Source: CAYQTE01 sp964420285
GTDB taxonomy: Bacteria > Planctomycetota > Phycisphaerae > Tepidisphaerales > Tepidisphaeraceae
NCBI GenBank assembly: GCA_964420285.1
Contig: CAYQTE010000022.1
Coordinates: 8,382 to 72,381, forward strand
Direction of reading: 5' to 3'
Length of the DNA: 64,000 nt
The position numbers and the translations under genes are program-made. This document shows positions 36,426 through 44,413 of the stretch, in pieces. The first letter of the stretch is position 1. Each line of letters starts with the position of its first letter. The notes beneath the pieces are model-generated. The model was not told where the DNA came from, made no database searches, and worked only from the letters and a program-made list of their open reading frames with translations.

Positions 36426-37553
36426 TCAAATTCGAGCCAGCCTTGCGATGCCAGCGTATGATGCCAGCAGCACAATTGCACCGGCGAGACCCAGCAAGCC
36501 GCCGACAAGGCTGCGGAGTCCGCGTCTGTTGTTGATTTCTTCAGTCCGCAAAGTGCCGTGGCTGAGCAATTCGATCAGGCCGCTGCGGCCGGATGTATCG
36601 AACTGGGTCTTCAGGTCTTCGGCATAGTGTAGGCCCTCGTCGAGTTTACTGGTCGTGGCGTCAATCTTATGTCGCTGCTCGGCAATGGCTTGACTCTGGG
36701 CGCTGAGCATGTTGGCATAGCCAGCCTGTTGCTCATATTGCCTCTTGGCGTTCTGAGCCGCCAGCCTGGCTTCTTCGATCTTTTCCTGCGTCGCGGCAAG
36801 CGATATGGCATTGGGACCGGGCGCCATCCCGCTTGCCGCCTGCGTGGCCGGCGGTTGTGACTGTTGCGCGCTATACGCATTCTGCGCGGCCTCGAGTTGG
36901 TACGCCGCATCATTGGCCAGTCGCCGGAGTCGATCGGCTTCCAGGAGATTGGCCTCAACCAGGGGGGCCAAATCATCCGTGCCGGACTGCTTGACCAGAG
37001 CCGCCAGCTTCAGTTTTTCGTCGGCCAGCTCATTAGAGAGTTCGCGCACCCGGTTGTCCCAGTATTTCGCTCGCTGCATGAATCCCAGCGGATCGGAATC
37101 GTCGACGTACGACTCATAGGCCGTGCATAGCGAGCCGGCGCCAGCTCTTGCGACCGCCTCGTCGGGGTCGGTGAATGACACAACAACGATTTCACTGTCG
37201 CGAATCCGCTTGACGCGCAGGTTTCGGCGGAAGTCCGCGACGGTCAGGTCGCTCATCGGCCGGCCGAGGGACTTCCATTGCGGCAAAAACATCGCCCGCT
37301 CAATAATCTCCGGCGAGGTCATAATCTGCATCTGCGAGTTCACGAAATAGGGATAGTTCGGCACGATCGTGCCAGTCGCGCTGCGCATGTCGGGAATGGT
37401 CATTCTAAATCGGAATTCCGCCTCTGCGCGAAATGCCGGATGCACGCTGAAACACGCGATGGCCGCGCCGCACCCGATGCACAGCAGCATCAGGAAAATC
37501 GCCAGACGCGGCGACCGCGCCGGTAGGTTCGAAGTTGTGGTGGTCATTCCCAT
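36426..37553 (-). CDS. Wzz-like chain-length determinant without ATPase domain
   Basis: A 375-residue polysaccharide co-polymerase with two membrane helices (LAIFLMLLCIGCGAAIACF at the start, LVGGLLGLAGAIVLLASYAG at the end) and a periplasmic coiled coil. Much of it parallels the N-terminal half of the Wzc-like protein two genes downstream, e.g. PYFVNSQMQIMTSPEIIERAM, LPQWKSLGRP, SFTDPDEAVARAG and DDSDPLGF, indicating an intra-locus duplication that lost (or never gained) the kinase half. ATG 37553 or 37547 are both possible, after AGGA. Confidence 0.87.
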   Translation of the reverse strand: MGMTTTTSNLPARSPRLAIFLMLLCIGCGAAIACFSVHPAFRAEAEFRFRMTIPDMRSATGTIVPNYPYFVNSQMQIMTSPEIIERAMFLPQWKSLGRPMSDLTVADFRRNLRVKRIRDSEIVVVSFTDPDEAVARAGAGSLCTAYESYVDDSDPLGFMQRAKYWDNRVRELSNELADEKLKLAALVKQSGTDDLAPLVEANLLEADRLRRLANDAAYQLEAAQNAYSAQQSQPPATQAASGMAPGPNAISLAATQEKIEEARLAAQNAKRQYEQQAGYANMLSAQSQAIAEQRHKIDATTSKLDEGLHYAEDLKTQFDTSGRSGLIELLSHGTLRTEEINNRRGLRSLVGGLLGLAGAIVLLASYAGIARLARI

Positions 37554-37563
37554 AAATCCTAGC

Positions 37564-38523
37564 TCAGCCTTGCGATGCCAGGGTGTACTGCGTCACGGGG
37601 ATCATGGCCCAGCGGAGCGTCGCGATGATGCCGTAGAGCATCAGGAACGCCAGCGGCAGCATCGCCCATCCGCTGTATTCGTGAAATCCGTCAAACAGCC
37701 AGCGGTGATATCCGTACAGCCATACCGTCGGCAACAGGCGAATCACGTTGCAGAATATCGCCACCAGCGGACTGGCCAGCAGGATCAGAAACCGCACAAA
37801 ATTCTTCAGCGGCATGGTGAATCCGAAGGCGTAACTCACCAGGATCAGCGAGAACACCATGCGCAAACCGTTGCACGCCTCGGCAACGTTCACGGGCTGG
37901 CCGTTAATCCGCAGCGCGTTGTTGGTCACCTCCGCGTCCAGGCCCATCGCGTCCAGGCCCTTCTGCGTGATCTGTGCCGTCCACGATTGCAGCGGCAGCG
38001 ACAATCCCAGCCGTACTCGCGCCGGCACCGGCACCAGGAACACCAGCACCGCGATCGCCGGGAAAAACCGGATCAGCACGTTCTTCCCCAGCACCGACAA
38101 CACGCATCCGATCATCACGATCACCGCGCCGCCGTGCCAGAACGATTGAATGCCGTAATAGAACCCCACCATCGAAATGATCCACCCCGCCGCGACGATG
38201 AGCGGCCCGATGAGGCGGAACGACGGCTTGCAGTGGCGCAGCCGCGTGCGCCGAACCCACACCAGCCACAGCGCCACCAGAGGCACCAGAAAGACGTGGC
38301 TCTCCTCTTCGTCCTTGGCCGCGATGTGATGAATATCCATCCACGCCGGCAGCAGGGCCAGGATTCCCAGCGCGCCCATGACCGCCGCGAACACCACGTG
38401 CGAAAATCCCAGCCGGTCGGAGGACAATTGCATCCACAATCGCGACAGCGGGGCGCGGGCGGGAGACGCCTGCGCCGCGTTGCCGGCCGTCGGTTGTGCT
38501 ATCACTGCCGTGATATCGCTCAT
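37564..38523 (-). CDS. exosortase 2
   Basis: A 319-residue polytopic membrane transpeptidase of compact exosortase size. Catalytic residues are Cys217 in NVAEACNGLRM, Arg262 in FCNVIRLLP and His281 in FHEYSGW. A KDEEESHVFLVPLVALWLVW segment near residue 75 matches the conserved N-terminal region of the family. It overlaps the upstream WecG-like gene by four bases (ATGA) and precedes wzz by 10 bases. It lacks the long tail of exosortase 1 and is probably the enzyme for the PEP-CTERM-like protein at 26367-27062. Confidence 0.93.
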   Translation of the reverse strand: MSDITAVIAQPTAGNAAQASPARAPLSRLWMQLSSDRLGFSHVVFAAVMGALGILALLPAWMDIHHIAAKDEEESHVFLVPLVALWLVWVRRTRLRHCKPSFRLIGPLIVAAGWIISMVGFYYGIQSFWHGGAVIVMIGCVLSVLGKNVLIRFFPAIAVLVFLVPVPARVRLGLSLPLQSWTAQITQKGLDAMGLDAEVTNNALRINGQPVNVAEACNGLRMVFSLILVSYAFGFTMPLKNFVRFLILLASPLVAIFCNVIRLLPTVWLYGYHRWLFDGFHEYSGWAMLPLAFLMLYGIIATLRWAMIPVTQYTLASQG

Positions 38524-40475
38524 GGCCGTTTGCCTCTTGTCACCAGTTGATCCACAACCCGCTGTACCTTTGCCACGACGGCGCCGGCACAGACCAGCGA
38601 CCTGACGACGACCGCGCCGGCTTCGACCACGCCGCCGGCCAGGACGATCGAATCATGAATGCGTGCGGTGGGATCGACGCTGGCGCCGGCTTCGCTGAGC
38701 GCGAAAGTCGGCTTCCAGTCTTCCTCGAGGGGATCGCCCACGCTCTGGTCATCCGGGCCGCGGCGATGCAGTTCGCGCAGCGCCTGCACATAATCCGACA
38801 ATCCTCGCACGGGCAGGCCGGTGGCGCGCGGATAGGTCACCACGCGCACGTCGTATTGACGCGCAATCGCCGGCAGCCCCTGCTCTTTCATATCGACGAA
38901 TCCAACCCGCGGAATGAGCCGCAGCGCCTTGCACGTCACCAGCATGACGCCGCCGGGCGTGTCGTCGCCATGGGCCAGCAGGCTGACGATTCCGCCTCTG
39001 ACCTTCAGCGCGGTCGCCAGGCTCGTCAACGATTCGGTTAACACCTGCCCCGCATCCGCCACCAGAATCAGATCATCATCCTCGTATTGATCCGCAAAGC
39101 GGCTCAAAACCCCCGCACTGCCTCGATAGTCCGACGCATCCCACTCGACCTGGAACAGCCCATCACCGTCCGCAGTGCGCGCCGGTGCCACCGAGTCGCG
39201 ATCCAGCAGCAGCCGCACCGGCAGCCCATCCAGCTCCAGCCGCCGTGATAGTTCCGCCGCCCCGTTCATCCAGTGGCCCAAGATCGTTCCCTTGGCGCCC
39301 AGCGGCAAATCCAGCACGTTTCGTTCCGTTGCAACGTTGAGTGGTTTGGGCCGCACCGATCCGCCCAGCAGCACCAACGCGCGCAGTCGTGCCAAACTCG
39401 TTGCCGCCCGGCCCGAAACCCCGGCACGATCCGAAATCGTCATCAACTCGGCGCGGATCGCATCCACCGCCAATCCCGCATTCGCTTTGGATTGTGCTTC
39501 GGTTTGGTCGGCCGGCTCGATCGACTCTACATCCACCGATCGCATCGGCCGTCGGCGCACTCGTGGCGTCGCGTCGGCGTTTGGGTTGCGGCTAGTCAAT
39601 CGCCGGCTTAATCCCGTCGTGGCGCTGGTCAGCAGCATCCATCCCGCGTAGGGCAGTCCGACGATGACGTAGCGCCGGAACAACCGGCGCGGTTCCTGCG
39701 AAAGGCGGTGCAGCCATTCCAGGCCGTTTCGCTGCATCCACACCGGCGCGCGGCGGACGTCTCCGCTCAGGAAGCTGAAACTCACTCCCACACCCAGCCA
39801 CCACGCATGCGGCAGCGCGGGTCGAATCTGGTCGATCAACCGCTCCTGCTTGGGTGAGCCGAGGGCGACAAACACAATGTCCGGCCGGGCCAATTTCAGT
39901 TTCCCGGCAATCGCCTCGATCTGTGCCGTATCCTGATCGAAACCGAGCGGCGGGCAGGCGGTTCCGGCGATTCGCAGAAATGGGTTGCGGCCTTGAAGAA
40001 TGCGAGCCGCCGAATCCGCCGTTCCCTGCGTTCCGCCCAGAAGATAGATCGACTTTCCCCTTGCCGCCGCCGCCGCCGACAAACTGGATATCAAATCCGA
40101 TCCCGCCACGCGTTGCGGCAGGGGGGTTCCAGCCAATCGGCTGGCCCACACCAGCGGCATCCCATCCGGCACAACCAGGTCGGACTCGGCCATGATCGCC
40201 GCAAATTGCAGATCGCGTTTGCACCGGCGGATGTGATCGACGTTGGGAGTAATTGCCACGCCGCCGCGCCCCGCGTCCAATTCGTCCAGGATGAATTCTA
40301 TGGATTGCTTTTCGGTCAGTGCATTGAGCAACACCCCGTCCAACTCGACGGCCGGCAGACCCTCCTCGTCAACCTCGACCGTTGCCAGGGGCGTCGACGA
40401 TGCCGCCAGCGTCTCCAGTGCCCCGGAACGGCGCGGCGATTCACTCCAACTGGCTTCCCTGGTCGGCAAATGCAT
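38520..40475 (-). CDS. WecG/TagA/CpsF-family glycosyltransferase fused to a nucleotidyltransferase-like/hexapeptide domain
   Basis: A 651-residue fusion. Residues 25-285 are a WecG/TagA/CpsF transferase, which adds the second sugar to a polyprenyl-diphosphate-sugar: ITPNVDHIRRCKRD, DLVVPDGMPLVWAS, IYLLGGTQG, PDIVFVALGSPKQE, GVGVSFSFLSGDVRRAP. Residues 380-650 resemble a degraded sugar-nucleotidyltransferase (DLILVADAGQ, VGFVDMKEQGLPAIA, LPVRGLSDYVQA) ending in a short beta-helix (DPTARIHDSIVLAGGVVEAGAVV). ATG 40475 follows an AG-rich stretch; TTG 40493 with GGGGGAG eight bases upstream is an equal candidate. First gene after the promoter at 40607. Confidence 0.87.
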   Translation of the reverse strand: MHLPTREASWSESPRRSGALETLAASSTPLATVEVDEEGLPAVELDGVLLNALTEKQSIEFILDELDAGRGGVAITPNVDHIRRCKRDLQFAAIMAESDLVVPDGMPLVWASRLAGTPLPQRVAGSDLISSLSAAAAARGKSIYLLGGTQGTADSAARILQGRNPFLRIAGTACPPLGFDQDTAQIEAIAGKLKLARPDIVFVALGSPKQERLIDQIRPALPHAWWLGVGVSFSFLSGDVRRAPVWMQRNGLEWLHRLSQEPRRLFRRYVIVGLPYAGWMLLTSATTGLSRRLTSRNPNADATPRVRRRPMRSVDVESIEPADQTEAQSKANAGLAVDAIRAELMTISDRAGVSGRAATSLARLRALVLLGGSVRPKPLNVATERNVLDLPLGAKGTILGHWMNGAAELSRRLELDGLPVRLLLDRDSVAPARTADGDGLFQVEWDASDYRGSAGVLSRFADQYEDDDLILVADAGQVLTESLTSLATALKVRGGIVSLLAHGDDTPGGVMLVTCKALRLIPRVGFVDMKEQGLPAIARQYDVRVVTYPRATGLPVRGLSDYVQALRELHRRGPDDQSVGDPLEEDWKPTFALSEAGASVDPTARIHDSIVLAGGVVEAGAVVVRSLVCAGAVVAKVQRVVDQLVTRGKRP

Positions 40476-40606
40476 CAGCTTCTTCTTCCACAACCTGAAT
40501 ACTCCCCCCGCCCGTCAACTTCCGATTTCCAAACCGGCTATTGAAAAAACCCACAAGTCCTGCTGGCGACCGTTCTTCGGAACGTTTCCTGAAAGCAACG
40601 CGGCCT

Positions 40607-40636
40607 ATTATACCAACCCGGCCGGCTATGGGTCAG
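40607..40636 (-). promoter_or_regulatory. candidate promoter for the WecG-exosortase-TPR sub-operon
   Basis: Read on the minus strand: CTGACC (40636-40631), an 18-base spacer and a perfect TATAAT (40612-40607). It is in the 359-base gap (40476-40834), the only large break in module 2, and would leave a leader of about 110-125 bases. Nothing else is recognisable in that gap. Confidence 0.5.
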
Positions 40637-40834
40637 GCACAATCTTGGAACTCCCGCCGCGAATCGGCGGATATGTCCATAAATGCCGTGCAATCAATAG
40701 GTTGCATGCACGACTCGCTTGTCATTGGCACCGCGCATGCCACCGTCCTGCGCACGCACAGCCACACACCCACAACATCGGCTCGTTCTTTGCTGAATTG
40801 AAGTGGGTTTCCGGCGTTGTACCGTTTATCAGGC

Positions 40835-43150
40835 CTATCCCGGCTTTGACGTCTGGCCAAGGTGGGAAATCGATGCGTGTGCCCGCCGCCAAACCGCTTC
40901 GCCGGCGGCATCGAAATCGCGCGTCGCCCGTCTTTTCCCGCGCAGCAGGCATGCCCATTGATACCGATTCAGGAACCGCCGAAATTCCGCGTCCCCATAT
41001 CGCGGCTTCCGCTGAACCATGCTCTTGAAGTATCCCCACAGATGCGCTGCCGACCCCACGATGATCGGCGGATGCCCCATCCGTCCCATCGCGCTGGCCA
41101 CCATGTACGACACGCCCGTCCCCATGAAATACTGCCCCACGCCGTGACGCACCCGGCCGGTCCACCAGCCCTTGTGGCTCGTTCCCATCGGCCGCAGATG
41201 CTCGAACCGGATCGACTGCTCATCGCTGCTGGCGGACATCCACCCCAGCATCCGGCAGCGATGTCCGTCGATCCCATCCCACATCAGCTCGCGCACGAAT
41301 CCGCCAATTTCCGTGAAACACTCGCGCCGATAGAACTTTACCATTCCCACGCAATGCTCGTCGCCGCACATCTCGCGGACCGGCAGGCCCGTGGCCGGAT
41401 CGTGGTAATACGGCTTGCCGCTGAGCGCGCCGAGCCTGGGCTGGCGCTCCATGCGGGCCATCAGGCTGGCGAAATAATCCGGCGGGAACTCCAGGTCCAG
41501 ATCGAGTTTGCAGACGTAATCAAATTGCTGTGGATCAATCGCATCGTAGCCAAAATAGAAGGCATCGATGACGCCGCCGCCGAGCTTGCGGAATCCCCGG
41601 TCTTCCCGCCTCATCACGCGGATGTACGGATATTTCGCCGCGTATTCCGCCAGGATCGCCGGCGTCGAATCCGTCGAGCCGTCATCCACGATCACCCAGA
41701 GCGACGGGGGAGCCGATTGCTTGGTCACCGAGTCCAGTGTGCGTCGCGCGAATTTCTCCTCGTCACGGCAGGGCGTGATAAGGCAATACCGCCGTGAATG
41801 CGACGGACCGCCCGCGCCCGCGTTTTCGCTGCCGGCCGTGGCATTGGATGACGCACCGCCAATCGCCTCCTCGATCGCATCGTGCATTTTTGCCATATTC
41901 GCTTCGGTCGAGAACTCCTCGATCACGCGCATTCGACCCGCATCGCCCAGTCGCCGCCGCAGCGACGCGTCGTCCGCCAGTTCCGCGATGCGCCGGGCCA
42001 ATTCCTCGGCCTTGGTGCCATCCACAAGCATTCCGCTCCGGCCGTGCTCGATCAGTTCCGCGATCGCCGGCAAATTGCCGCCAATGCTCGCCACCCCGCA
42101 CGCCATCGCTTCCATCAGCGCCACGGGTATCCCGTCGCGATCGCCGTTGCGATCCGTCCGGCACGGCAGCACGAAAATATCCGCAGCCGCCAACAGCTCC
42201 CGCACGCGATCGTGATCCACCGCCCCCAGCCATGCCACCGATGTACGGCATCCCGATTCACCGGCGATCGACGCCAGCCGATTCCGATCCGGCCCATCCC
42301 CGGCCACCGTCAATTCCACCGCCCGCCCGCCGTGAACCAGGATTCCCACCGCCCGAACCAGCGTATCAATCCCCTTTTTCTCCACCAGCCGGCAGACACT
42401 CAGCACGCGCAGTGGTCTCATTTCATCCTCTCCCCTTGTACTCAGGGGGAGGGTTAGGGTGGGGGTCGGATTGGGACATGGCTCAGCAGTCGCCGGCCGC
42501 CAGCCCACTTCATCGACGCCGCATCGGATGACGTGATACGCTGGCCGGTCTCCCGCGATCGACCGATAAAATTCGCGATGCCAGTGGCTGATGCAGACGA
42601 CCAGTCGGGCGCGAGATAGTTTCTTCCGCAGAAGTTGCCGCCGTTGAAACAAGTCATTGGCATGGCCGGTGAATCCGAAACCGATGCCCAGTTGCTTGGC
42701 CGCATACATCCCGACGCTGGCCGGGGCATGGGCAAAATGGCAGTGAATGTAGGAGACGCGATCTGGGCGCAATTTCCTCGCCAGCGACAATCCCGCCAAT
42801 GCCTGCGCCAGCAGCTTGATCCGACCGGCCGGCGACAGCTTTTCCCCCGGCGCGGTCGCATCACGGATCGCCGTTGTCAAAGTCTGCGTCGATCGAAGGG
42901 GATGTGTCGCCCACTCCGCCAGAGCGGATGCCATCGCCGACCACAAACCGGCCACGCGCCGCGATCCATACACCACGATCCGATCGCGGCGCAAATCGGC
43001 CAGTTCCGGCGATTCGCCTTCGCGCGGGTTGTTCAAGCTCACCGTCCGCACGGTCCAGCCATGCGCCCGCAGCCAACTCACCTCGCGATGAACGAAGGTC
43101 TCGCTCCGCAGGGGAAACTCGGCGGCGACATAGGCGATCCGATGCGGCAT
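40835..43150 (-). CDS. bimodular glycosyltransferase, GT4-type plus GT2-type
   Basis: A 771-residue fusion. Residues 1-405 are a GT-B retaining transferase (RIAYVAAEFPLRSETFVHREV, HCHFAHAP, FGFTGHANDLF, RVLSVCRLVEKKGIDTLV, EAMACGVASIGGNLPAIAELI). Residues 455-760 are a GT-A/GT2 inverting transferase (RYCLITPCRDEEKFA, VIVDDGSTDSTP, DYVCKLDLDLEFPPDYF). The two GT-B halves are separated by an inserted repeat-derived stretch at residues 229-242 (see repeat at 42427). The gene probably adds two sugars to the growing unit on the inner membrane's cytoplasmic face. Nine bases separate it from the SGNH gene. Confidence 0.88.
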   Translation of the reverse strand: MPHRIAYVAAEFPLRSETFVHREVSWLRAHGWTVRTVSLNNPREGESPELADLRRDRIVVYGSRRVAGLWSAMASALAEWATHPLRSTQTLTTAIRDATAPGEKLSPAGRIKLLAQALAGLSLARKLRPDRVSYIHCHFAHAPASVGMYAAKQLGIGFGFTGHANDLFQRRQLLRKKLSRARLVVCISHWHREFYRSIAGDRPAYHVIRCGVDEVGWRPATAEPCPNPTPTLTLPLSTRGEDEMRPLRVLSVCRLVEKKGIDTLVRAVGILVHGGRAVELTVAGDGPDRNRLASIAGESGCRTSVAWLGAVDHDRVRELLAAADIFVLPCRTDRNGDRDGIPVALMEAMACGVASIGGNLPAIAELIEHGRSGMLVDGTKAEELARRIAELADDASLRRRLGDAGRMRVIEEFSTEANMAKMHDAIEEAIGGASSNATAGSENAGAGGPSHSRRYCLITPCRDEEKFARRTLDSVTKQSAPPSLWVIVDDGSTDSTPAILAEYAAKYPYIRVMRREDRGFRKLGGGVIDAFYFGYDAIDPQQFDYVCKLDLDLEFPPDYFASLMARMERQPRLGALSGKPYYHDPATGLPVREMCGDEHCVGMVKFYRRECFTEIGGFVRELMWDGIDGHRCRMLGWMSASSDEQSIRFEHLRPMGTSHKGWWTGRVRHGVGQYFMGTGVSYMVASAMGRMGHPPIIVGSAAHLWGYFKSMVQRKPRYGDAEFRRFLNRYQWACLLRGKRRATRDFDAAGEAVWRRAHASISHLGQTSKPG
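42427..42466 (-). repeat. interspersed palindromic repeat, copy A, in frame within a glycosyltransferase gene
   Basis: On the minus strand it reads ACCCCCACCCTAACCCTCCC, then CCTGAGTACAAGGGGAGAGG. The second half can fold as a CCTCTCCCC/GGGGGAGG hairpin around the GTAC region. It shares its core almost exactly with copy B (46950-46990). It is translated in frame as PTPTLTLPLSTRGED at the linker between the two Rossmann halves of the GT4 domain, where an insert is least likely to disturb folding. Confidence 0.75.
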
Positions 43151-43159
43151 GAATGTGCT

Positions 43160-44413
43160 TCAATTCGCCCGCGGCACGCCGGTAATCCGCCGGGCCATCT
43201 CCTGGGCCACAATACCGTTACCGTCCCGGTCCAGGTGCGTGTAATCGAACAGAATATACAACGGCGGCGTGCGGCCTGTCTGCTGCGCGATGCGCATCCG
43301 GCCCTGTTTCAGCGCCGCCAGCAGATCGATGGCCGGGATGCCGATCGGCCGGCAGACTTCCGCCATTTTGGCCGTCGGGTTGATCGTCAATCGGTTCAGG
43401 GGAACGTCCTTTTGATTGTCCGACCAGGAATCGGATAACTCAAACCGGGCCGGCGCCATCGCCACAATCAGGGCAGCGCCGTGGGCGCGGCACGCCTGAT
43501 TCAATTGCGTCAGATCATCCGCGAACAATCCCCAGGCTTTGGGCGCCATATCCGGGTCAAGTCCGCCCTGTGTCCAGCCGTGCGACAGCAGCGCACCGAA
43601 AGGCCATTGCGTATTGGCCACCTCGTTGTCCATCACTCCCATGAAATACAACGCCCGCTGCGAATTGATCGACAGCCACGTCGGCAGACATAGCCGGCTT
43701 TCCATTGCCGCGGCCGAGTCTTGCAGCCGCTGCATTGCCGTCGGCGTGTACGGCGTCGCCCCATACGCCGGCATCTGTCCCGGCGGTCCCATTCCGGGAT
43801 CGGTGCGCTCGATGGTCGCCAGCGAGATCATGTTTCCGCTGACCAGCAGGCACACGACATCCGGATGCCATTGCAACCATTTCTGCTCATACGCCGCCGT
43901 CAATCGCGACAGGGATACACCCTGCAATCCCGCGTTGATCACTGACACCGGCCGGCTGTCTTCAGCCTGCAACTGGCCCTTCAACTGGATCGGCCAGGTG
44001 TCTTCAAACGCGATCCCCGTTCCGAACGTCATCGAATCGCCCAGGCACAACACCCGCAATTCACCGGGCATCTTGGCCATCGGCAAAGCCGGCGCGTTGG
44101 GATCATCCGGGCCGCGACAACCTTCAGAGTCGAAAGTCACCTTCGCGCCGCCCGTGTGCGTGTGGTCGTACAGATTGCGTCCATACTCCGGCGCGACGAT
44201 GCGGAGAACCAGCTCGGCCAGGGCGACGATCGCGATCATGATCGCCGCATCCCGCCCGATCGTGCGCCACGGCCGCCGCCGATCCCCGGAGGCGTCGGCC
44301 GTCGCATCCGCCGCAACCGGCACGATCGGCGCAGGTGGATCCACGATGGGCGTGGCATCGTCGGTCGCGCACAGCCGCGTCGAAATCTCAGAATTGGAAG
44401 TAGACAAACTCAT
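43160..44413 (-). CDS. membrane-anchored SGNH/GDSL-hydrolase-like protein
   Basis: A 417-residue protein with an N-terminal membrane segment (AAIMIAIVALAELVLRIV) preceded by a 55-residue cytoplasmic leader. The SGNH signature is present: block I VLCLGDSMTFGTG with the nucleophile Ser, an Asn-containing VSGNMISL and the terminal pair DYTHLDRDGNG. Proteins of this type commonly pair with MBOAT acyltransferases in O-acetylation of polysaccharides (as in alginate AlgI/AlgJ/AlgX). It follows an MBOAT gene and its start overlaps that gene's end by 26 bases. ATG 44413 is the first plausible start. Confidence 0.82.
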   Translation of the reverse strand: MSLSTSNSEISTRLCATDDATPIVDPPAPIVPVAADATADASGDRRRPWRTIGRDAAIMIAIVALAELVLRIVAPEYGRNLYDHTHTGGAKVTFDSEGCRGPDDPNAPALPMAKMPGELRVLCLGDSMTFGTGIAFEDTWPIQLKGQLQAEDSRPVSVINAGLQGVSLSRLTAAYEQKWLQWHPDVVCLLVSGNMISLATIERTDPGMGPPGQMPAYGATPYTPTAMQRLQDSAAAMESRLCLPTWLSINSQRALYFMGVMDNEVANTQWPFGALLSHGWTQGGLDPDMAPKAWGLFADDLTQLNQACRAHGAALIVAMAPARFELSDSWSDNQKDVPLNRLTINPTAKMAEVCRPIGIPAIDLLAALKQGRMRIAQQTGRTPPLYILFDYTHLDRDGNGIVAQEMARRITGVPRAN

